Shown: positions 57,707 to 64,000 of the stretch, in pieces
Position numbering within the stretch: position 1 is the stretch's first letter
Layout: every line of letters begins with the position of its first letter
DNA from: Orobanche coerulescens
Lineage: Eukaryota > Streptophyta > Magnoliopsida > Lamiales > Orobanchaceae
NCBI GenBank assembly: GCA_033398695.1
Contig: CM065818.1
Coordinates: 81,650,092 to 81,714,091, forward strand
Reading direction: 5' to 3'
Length of the DNA stretch: 64,000 nt
The notes under the pieces: generated by a model
Database searches by the model: none
The model's input: the letters and a program-made list of their open reading frames with translations, nothing else
What the model was told of the DNA's origin: nothing
Position numbers and translations under genes: made by a program

Positions 57707-58874
57707 CCCATTCACGAAGATACTCGCTTGGTCTGCGCCAACCTTAAAGCTAAATCAAAATTTATAGACGACCTTCGAGTATCTCAAGATAAAGATTCGA
57801 AACTTCAAGAATTGAAATAAAATATCGTTAAGGGCGAGAGACCCGAGTTTACAATTTCTGAGGATGGGATGGTACGCTTTAAAGAACGAATATGCGTGTC
57901 TCATGATGAGGAACTCAGGGAAAAATTCTCGATGAATCTCATTGTTCGAGGTATACGGTACCCCCGAGCGGTAACAAGATGTACCGAGACCTAAGAGATA
58001 TTTTTGGTGGGTAAACATGAAAAATCAAGTACCTGAATTCCTGGCAGAATGCCTCACATATCAGAGAGTTAAAGCCCAACATCAGCGACCCTCAGGACTG
58101 CTGCAACCATTATAAGTCCCAAAATGGATATGGGAAATGATAACCATGGACTTCATTACTGGTCTGCCAACGACAAAAGGAGGCTATAACACAATTTGGG
58201 TGATCGTCGACAGATTGGGGGAATCATCGCATTTTATCCCGGTTAAAAAGGATGATAGCTTGCAAAGCTAGCTAGAATTATATCCGAGAGATTGTTCCAG
58301 TCCATCGAGTGCCAGCAGATATAGTATCGGATAGAGATCCAAGATTTGTATCCCGATTCTGGAAAGTCTTACACAAGGAATTGGGAACTTCCTTAAGTTT
58401 TAGTACAGGCGCTCGCCCCCAGACGGACGGGCAATCTGAACGAACCATCCAAACTCTTGAAGACATGTTGCGGGCCGGCGTGCTAGACTTTCAAGGAAAT
58501 TGGGATCGTCACCTACCACTGACCAAATTCGCTTATAACAATAGTTACCAAGCAACAATCGGGATGCGCCCTATGAAGTTCTGTACGGAAGGAAATGCCG
58601 ATCCCCACTTCAATGGGAAATTGATGATCGATGGATGCCGAAGACTCAACGAACGAGACCCTTAATGGCAAACATAGATCTGGTGAAAGAAGCCATGGAT
58701 AAAGTGCAATTTATTAAAGGAAGGATCCGCACAGCATAGAGCAGACAAAAGAGTTATGCTGACCATCAGAGGAAGGATATAGAGTTTGAGGAAGGAGATT
58801 AAGTATTTCTAAGGTTATCCCCACAAAAGGAACGTATCGCATCGAGGAAAGGAGGGAAACTTAGTCCTAGATAC
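57707..58874 (+). pseudogene. E7 integrase, cut by E6
   Basis: A linker with several stops leads to TMDFITGLPTTKGGYNTIW (58146-58202, first Asp), WVIVDRLGESSHFIPV, a frameshift near 58280, ADIVSDRDPRFVSRFW (second Asp), QTDGQSERTIQTLEDML (Glu) and FAYNNSYQATIGM. The sequence ends in a KGGKLSPRY-like stretch just before the GPF/Y module, where E6 inserted at 58875. The chromo module is presumably beyond the window. Confidence 0.9.
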
Positions 58875-59034
58875 TGTAATATCCGTTTAATTGACTGTTT
58901 GACCTTGTCGTTATTCCTATTTTCGTCGCTCTGTAAACACTTTGAGATTTTGTCATTGTTGATTTGGAGTTTCGTATCTTTCGGATCATGATCGTGTTGT
59001 TTGGACCTTTCGGCAGTTTCCTGGGTCACGGAGA

Positions 59035-59461
59035 TAGCGCACGCTAGGACTAGGCTAACGCACGCTAATTTTACTTGAGTAGCGCATGCTAGCCTTGGTC
59101 CTTAGCGCACGATAGTGTTCGGATCATGGCAGACAGTAGCTATTTCTACCCCGTGGACTACCAGTTAGTGCACGCTAGGAGTTCGCTAGCACACAATATT
59201 CGTGTTCAGTAGCATGCGCTAACACCGTCCATAGCGCATGCTAACGAGGTGGGTCGGCAGAGGCAGTGAGGTATTCAGACTCTCTAGACTATCAGGTAAC
59301 GTACGCTAGGCAGTGGCTAGTGCACGCTGTAAGTGTTGCGTAGTGCACGCTAAGCGATCACAGCAGCGCACGCTAAGGCTCGAGCAGGGCAAAGGACACC
59401 CCGCTAGCGCACGCTAATATTGAGGCATAGCGTGCGCTAGACTAAACAAAGTATATATAGG
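59035..59461 (+). promoter_or_regulatory. E6 5' LTR: TAGCGYRCGCTA array (about 14 copies) ending 11 bp from a TATA box
   Basis: From TAGCGCACGCTA at 59035 to TAGCGTGCGCTA at 59428-59439 I count 14 full or slightly altered copies, then GTATATATAGG at 59451. Altered copies mostly differ by C-to-T or G-to-A (for example TAGTGCACGCTA, TAGCGCATGCTA). Transcription start would be near 59485. Confidence 0.75.
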
Positions 59462-60069
59462 ACAGTTGGCCCTGTAGTTGTCATTACTTTCATCTTTTTC
59501 ACTAGTCCGATCGGGAGAGCTCGAGAGAGGCGATTTGGGGCGATTTGAGGCAGTCCTTCTTCAATAATCATCATCTTGAGTTGGATATCAAAGATCTCAC
59601 AACATCTAATCCATTTCTATCCTCCAAATCAAGGTAAATTCCTTAGAACCCTAGTTTTTTGGGAATTTTGGGGATTTTCTTAGATTCGTCCGATTTATCT
59701 ATTTTGGAACTTGAGAACCTTGAGAGTATGATGTATCTACTCCGTATCCATGTTTCTCCTATGATTATATGGGTTGTTTTGTACCTTGTCCGGACGTGAG
59801 AGGGTTTGGGTGGTTTTCCAACCTCTAAATTTTTACACTTATAATTTCGTGAATCGTAGGTGGGTTCCGGGAGTTCCTTCATGTGATTTGAGTATAGATT
59901 ATTGATTATCGTACTCCTTATGAATCGTTTAGGTGCCGGAAGTACGTTCTTGGACCTACCGAACTTATACTCTTTTCCTTCCAATTTCTCAATGTCTCAA
60001 AGGCAAGTATATGTTCATAATTGTACGTTCTTGACTTTGAATGGAAGATATATGTTTGGCATGATTGTT

Positions 60070-60215
60070 TATATCCACTCTGGGACGGACCGACGGGTCA
60101 TATGAGGGTTTCGTAGCCTCTGGTGAGATTCCGCGGATAATTTGGGTTAACCACTCTAGGACGGACCGGCGGGTCCTCTGAGGGTTCCGTAGCTTCTGGT
60201 GCGGTTCTGTGGTTA
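60070..60215 (+). repeat. E6 5' LTR: paired ~65-bp direct repeats
   Basis: CACTCT(G/A)GGACGGACCG(A/G)CGGGTC and GAGGGTT(T)CCGTAGC-TCTGGTG occur twice (near 60077 and 60150), as in the R/U5 part of E4 and E5. Confidence 0.8.
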
Positions 60216-60777
60216 ATCATGTATGTATTAATGTGATGCTATGAGATTTAGTTATTCCGGAATACTAGTCTTATATTGTGGACATGATAATTACTTTTAC
60301 TTTATTATCGAGGAGTATTGTAATTCATATTCGATATACTTGCACTAGCTATTCGATGGCTAACCCCATTATGGGGGAAATACTTTTTATGTATTTCAGG
60401 TTCCAGGAGAGTGGACAGGCATGTATCGGGTCGGCATGAAGATGATGTGCAAGTGTGATACTGGGTCTCGTCTCCAGTTATATTTTGTGTTTTCCTCCAT
60501 TCAGTGTTGTTGTACTGGAATGGTTTTTGAACACTCGAGTACTGTTTTCAGTTTCCTTGATGTTTCGGCCTATGTTGCCGAGGTATTGATTTGTGATGTG
60601 TTGTATTATGATATGTTGGAATGATTTTGAATACCATTTTTATTGTCTTCCATTACATTGTATTTGGACCTTCTCGGTCAAATGTTATAGTTCCACGTAT
60701 GAATAGCATTTTGGGTCCCACGATGGGGCTCACGGCGCTGTAATATACCCTGAATAACTTGGGGGTGTTACAGAATA

Positions 60778-60789
60778 TGGTATCAGAGC
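60778..60789 (+). other. E6 primer-binding site
   Basis: TGGTATCAGAGC, exact initiator-Met match, five bases after the LTR end. Confidence 0.93.
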
Positions 60790-61010
60790 TTAGGTCTATG
60801 GATACCTAGGCTGTCGGTCGTTTGGGTCGATTGAGTCATCGTTTGTCTACAGTATCACTACTTTGTCATCATCACAGTGCGACCGGTACTTGTAAGATCT
60901 CTTACTCTTCTGGTGTTTTCTTAATCACTTTGCTTTTGATATTTTTGGGAACCAGTTACTTAGATGATGTGCGATTAAATTGTACTTACGTGCCTTGTGT
61001 ATTCTTCAGA
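60790..61010 (+). other. E6 leader
   Basis: Short non-coding leader between primer-binding site and gag. No separate leader ORF like that of E7. Confidence 0.5.
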
Positions 61011-62143
61011 ATGTCTGCTGGTAGGGGACAGGGATGAGGCCGTGGTCGTGGACACGGACGAGGATGTGGCGTGGCCGTTTCCCTCAGTTCCGTTGCCGGA
61101 TCGACCACCTCAAGCGTATCTAACTCGGTGCATCCTGACACCGAAAGTCAGCTTGACCAATCGACTGGCCAAGGGAACAACGCGGATGTTGGAGTTGCGA
61201 ATGTTCTTCAACAATTGGCTAACCAGATGTTCTTGAACAATCCAAACCCAACAACGGATGCTTTGCTTCAAAATGTAATCCGTGTGCACCCTCCACAGTT
61301 CGGCAGTGCCACATACCCATTAGGTTGGGAGGATTGGCTAGCGGAGTTAGAGAAAGTGTTCGAAGCGGTTGATTGTCCGGAAGTGAGGAAAGTACTGATT
61401 GCTTAGTACTTCCTTACCAAGGAAGCCGTGACTTGGTGGAAAGTTATCAAGCCACAAGATCGTGTTGCTATGTGGGAAGAATTTAAAGAGCTACTGGAGG
61501 CCGAGTTTTGTCCTTGTCCAGTGCAAGAGGGGAGAATCCGAGCCTTTTTCGAGGCTAAGCCGCATAACATTCCAGTTTTGCAGGCGATAGTGGAGTCAAA
61601 CGAACAATTGATCCACGTGAATAATCAAGTGCGAGACGAGCGTGATAAGATCAATTACTTTTATATGTGGAGGAATATGGATTTACGGCAGTACTGGATG
61701 GGTTTTTATGCACCACCTTGAAGGAATATCAGGACAGGGCTTTGGCCCATGACATGTTAAACCCCAACAACGATACCACCAAAGGACCGAAAAAACAGAA
61801 GATCACGGGGAATTTTTCTGGCTCTAAGGGTGGCAGCTTTCAAAGACCTCAGGCAACTAACCATTCTGCTGGGCAGTCGTCACGTTCCCCTAGAGGAAAG
61901 AGGAGTTTCCGTTCTGCCCCGGGCACCTCAGTTCGCCTAGTGACTTGCTTTAATTATGGTCGTCCAGGTCACATTAATTTGGAGTGCAATTTCCCACCTT
62001 TGAAGTGTCACATATGCGGGCATATGGGTCATAGAGCGGCTTATTATTCCGAACCAGATCAGACTTTAGACACTCGGGCTTCTGCCCCAGCAACAATAGA
62101 TCAGGGTATGAATCAGCGGCAATCATTTGGTCAGTCGAAGTAG
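61011..62143 (+). pseudogene. E6 Gag
   Basis: It starts MSAGRGQG at 61011, followed by TGA within a Gly/Arg repeat. Capsid part: VHPPQFGSATYPLGWEDWLA, TAG at 61404, then LTKEAVTWWKVIKP. A frameshift near 61700 leads into DGFLCTTLKEYQDRALAHDM and a Ser/Gly-rich linker. Two knuckles follow: CFNYGRPGHINLEC (second Cys changed to Tyr) and CHICGHMGHRAAYY (last Cys changed to Tyr), so both zinc sites are damaged. Confidence 0.92.
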
Positions 62144-62815
62144 AGTTACGGCAGAGGCCGGGGACGGAGTCAGAACACTTGAGAGGGAGATTCCAGCATT
62201 GGTTCGGCACACCCACGAGTCTATGAGATGCGACGAGCAGACAAACTCGATGCGGCGATGGCCTCATGTACCGTTCATATCTTATCTCATCCAGTCCGTG
62301 TACTTTTTGATTCGGGTGCTACTCATTCTTTCATCTCTTTGGAGTGTGTACGCCATTTGAATATAACTTGTATGACTGATTGTGACCCTTTCGTTGTGAA
62401 ACTACCTAGCGGGGATAGAATCGTGGGGACCCGGGAGATTAGAGTTTTTCCGGTGAATGTATCCGGTAGGGATTGGTCATCAAATTTGATTGTGGTTATT
62501 ATGGAAGGCGAGGATGTGATCCTCGGAGAGGATTGGATTGACAGTCACCAAGTGATTATGAATTACCGTACTAAGGTTATCACTATGATGACTGAAGACG
62601 GAACCAAGTACTCATTTTTGGGACGTAAGTCGGGCCAACCTAAGTTTTTTATCAGCGGCATGAAGGTCGTAAAACTTTTGAATAAAGGTTGCACGGGCTA
62701 CTGGTGTTATGCTTTGCATACGGAAGGGAACGAAGTCGATTTATCTTCGAATCCAGTTGTTAATGAGTATCCCGATATTTTTCCAAATGACCTCCCGGGA
62801 TTACCGCCAGATTGA
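62144..62815 (+). pseudogene. E6 aspartic protease
   Basis: Same frame as the end of Gag after a TAG at 62141-62143. RVYEMRRADKLDAA-like start with a short frame break, then VRVLFDSGATHSFISLECVR with the intact DSG active site, VKLPSGDRIVGTREI and EDVILGEDWIDSHQVIMNY. It ends at TGA in PPD-EI, where relatives have Arg. It would cleave the polyprotein. Confidence 0.92.
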
Positions 62816-63729
62816 GAGATAAAATTTTCTGTGGACATAGAGCCTGATGCAGCTCTGATTTCTAAGGCACCTTATCGGATGGCATCTTCCGAAATGCAAG
62901 AATTAAAGAGTCAACTCGGGGAATTATTGGAGAAGGGTACATCAGACTGAGCGCTTCGCCTTGGGGCGTGCCTGTTCTTTTTGGGAAGAAGAAGGATGGT
63001 TCACTACGTTTATGCATTGATTACCGTGAACTGAACAAAGTGACCATTAAAAACAAGTATTCTTTACCTCTTATAGATGATTTATTTGATCAGTTGCAGG
63101 GAGCTGCAGTTTTCTTGAAAATTGATTTGAGATCAGGGTACTATCAGCTCAGGGTGAAAGAGCCCAACGTTCCGAAGACTGCATTTTGGACGAGGTACGG
63201 GCATTATGAATTCATAGTCATGCCTTTTGGATTGACTAATGCACCGATAGGATTCATGTAACTAATGAACAAGATATTCATCGACTACCTCGACAGGTGT
63301 GTAGTCGTCTTTATTGACGACATCTTGATTTATTTTCGGGATAAGGAGGAGCATGCCCGAAATTTGTGTTTGATACTAGATATTTTGAGAGCCGAACACC
63401 TCTATGCAAAATTCTCGAAATGTGAGTTTTGGTTGGAAGAAGTTATGTTTCTCGGCCATGTGATTTCGGCCGAAGGGGTTCGTGTAGACCCGCAGAAGAT
63501 TCAGTCAGTGCCATATTGGGCACCGCCTAAAAATGTTAAAGAAGTTTTTAGCTTTTTGGGTCTTGATGGGTATTACCGCCGTTTCGTCGAGGTGTTCTCG
63601 AAACTTGCTCGGCCGCTTACGAAATTACTCCAGAAGACAGAAAAGTTTGTTTGGACAACTGAGAGACAGCAGAGCTTCGATGAGCTGAAAAGATGTTTGA
63701 CCTTAGCGCCGATTTTAGATTTACCATAG
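62816..63729 (+). pseudogene. E6 reverse transcriptase
   Basis: A frameshift near 62945 follows the [14 protein letters not shown] block. The frame then has [57 protein letters not shown], a TAA at 63259-63261, and [20 protein letters not shown] with the catalytic Asp pair. It continues through [16 protein letters not shown] and [17 protein letters not shown] to a TAG in LP-GSEG. Confidence 0.93.
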
Positions 63730-64000
63730 GGTAGTGAAGGATTTGCAGTTTATAGCGACGCTTCGGGACAAGGGCTTAGATGTGTGCTTATGCAGCATGA
63801 TAAGACGATAGCTTTTGCGTCACGACAATTGAAGCCGTATGAGATGAACTATCCTACTCACAATTTGGAGTTGGCCGCAATTGTCTTAGCTCTTAAGATT
63901 TGGCGGCATTATTTGTATGGCTCTCCGTGTCGGATTTATACCGATCACAAGAGTTTGAAGTATATTTTCAGTGAGAAAGAGCTGAACATGAGGCAGAGAC
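63730..64000 (+). pseudogene. E6 RNase H, start only
   Basis: [20 protein letters not shown] with the first catalytic Asp, [20 protein letters not shown] and [11 protein letters not shown]. The frame is open to the window end. Confidence 0.92.

Larger units (their letters stand above)
58875..60772 (+). repeat. E6 5' LTR
   Basis: The LTR is 1898 bp, from TGTAATATCCG to GGGGGTGTTACA. Its last 60 bp, reversed, match the first 60 bp of the E5 LTR (TGTAACACCCCCAAG, then TATTCAGGGTATATTACAGC). Confidence 0.94.
58875..64000 (+). mobile_element. E6: Ty3/gypsy chromovirus, 5' part (continues beyond the window)
   Basis: Complete 5' LTR (58875-60772), exact primer-binding site, Gag, protease, RT and the start of RNase H in order on the plus strand. 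Stops are mainly TAG, TGA or TAA at positions where relatives have Gln or Arg. A related but diverged family to E5. The preceding five bases GATAC are the presumed target duplication; its partner is outside the window. Confidence 0.95.

Overview
The window is plant nuclear DNA, almost certainly a large, repeat-rich angiosperm (probably eudicot) genome. I found no intact host gene, rRNA gene or tRNA gene. Nearly everything belongs to a nested stack of transposable elements: seven Ty3/gypsy chromoviruses (E1-E7), one CACTA DNA transposon and one 5'-truncated LINE. The plant assignment rests on initiator-Met primer-binding sites, chromo-type modules after integrase, a CACTA element, and captured exons of a plant TIP1-like (ankyrin-DHHC) gene. 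The species cannot be named from this sequence.

Layout, left to right. Positions 1-37370 are one minus-strand element, E3: ~3.0 kb LTRs and a 2.3 kb non-coding interior. Its left LTR (window starts ~923 bp into it) carries two insertions. E1 (627-16638, target duplication CAATT) has the unusual order LTR-interior-LTR-interior-LTR. E2 (18002-26596, target duplication CCGAC) is a classical chromovirus. The right LTR of E3 (28969-37370) carries a CACTA element (30732-36165, target duplication GAT) holding a TIP1-like gene fragment with its intron. Each LTR of E3 serves as the empty-site control for the insertions in the other, so these boundaries are exact.

E3 sits inside the reverse transcriptase of plus-strand E4 (visible part 37371-41013). 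E4 sits in a minus-strand LINE (41014 to ~43208). Right of the LINE, 43211-58874 is the plus-strand base element E7, interrupted in its 5' LTR by minus-strand E5 (45479-52650) and in its integrase by plus-strand E6 (58875 to the window end). If 43211 is inside the E7 LTR, as its content suggests, the whole window descends from insertions into E7: E7 < LINE < E4 < E3 < {E1, E2, CACTA}, plus E5 and E6 directly in E7.

All coding regions are broken. E4, E5 and E6 mainly carry stops at glutamine or arginine codons, as expected from C-to-T change at methylated cytosines. E1 and E2 instead carry many small indels that cluster at CTG/CAG/CCG, which looks more like methylation-linked consensus error than true decay. 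The most interesting shared structure is in the LTRs. Five elements (E1, E2, E3, E5, E6) have a GC-rich block of short dyad-symmetric repeats ending within a few tens of bases of the TATA-like box, each with its own motif. E4, E5 and E6 share the 12-mer TAGCGYRCGCTA, about 14 copies each in E5 and E6. E7 also has a possible extra coiled-coil leader ORF upstream of gag.
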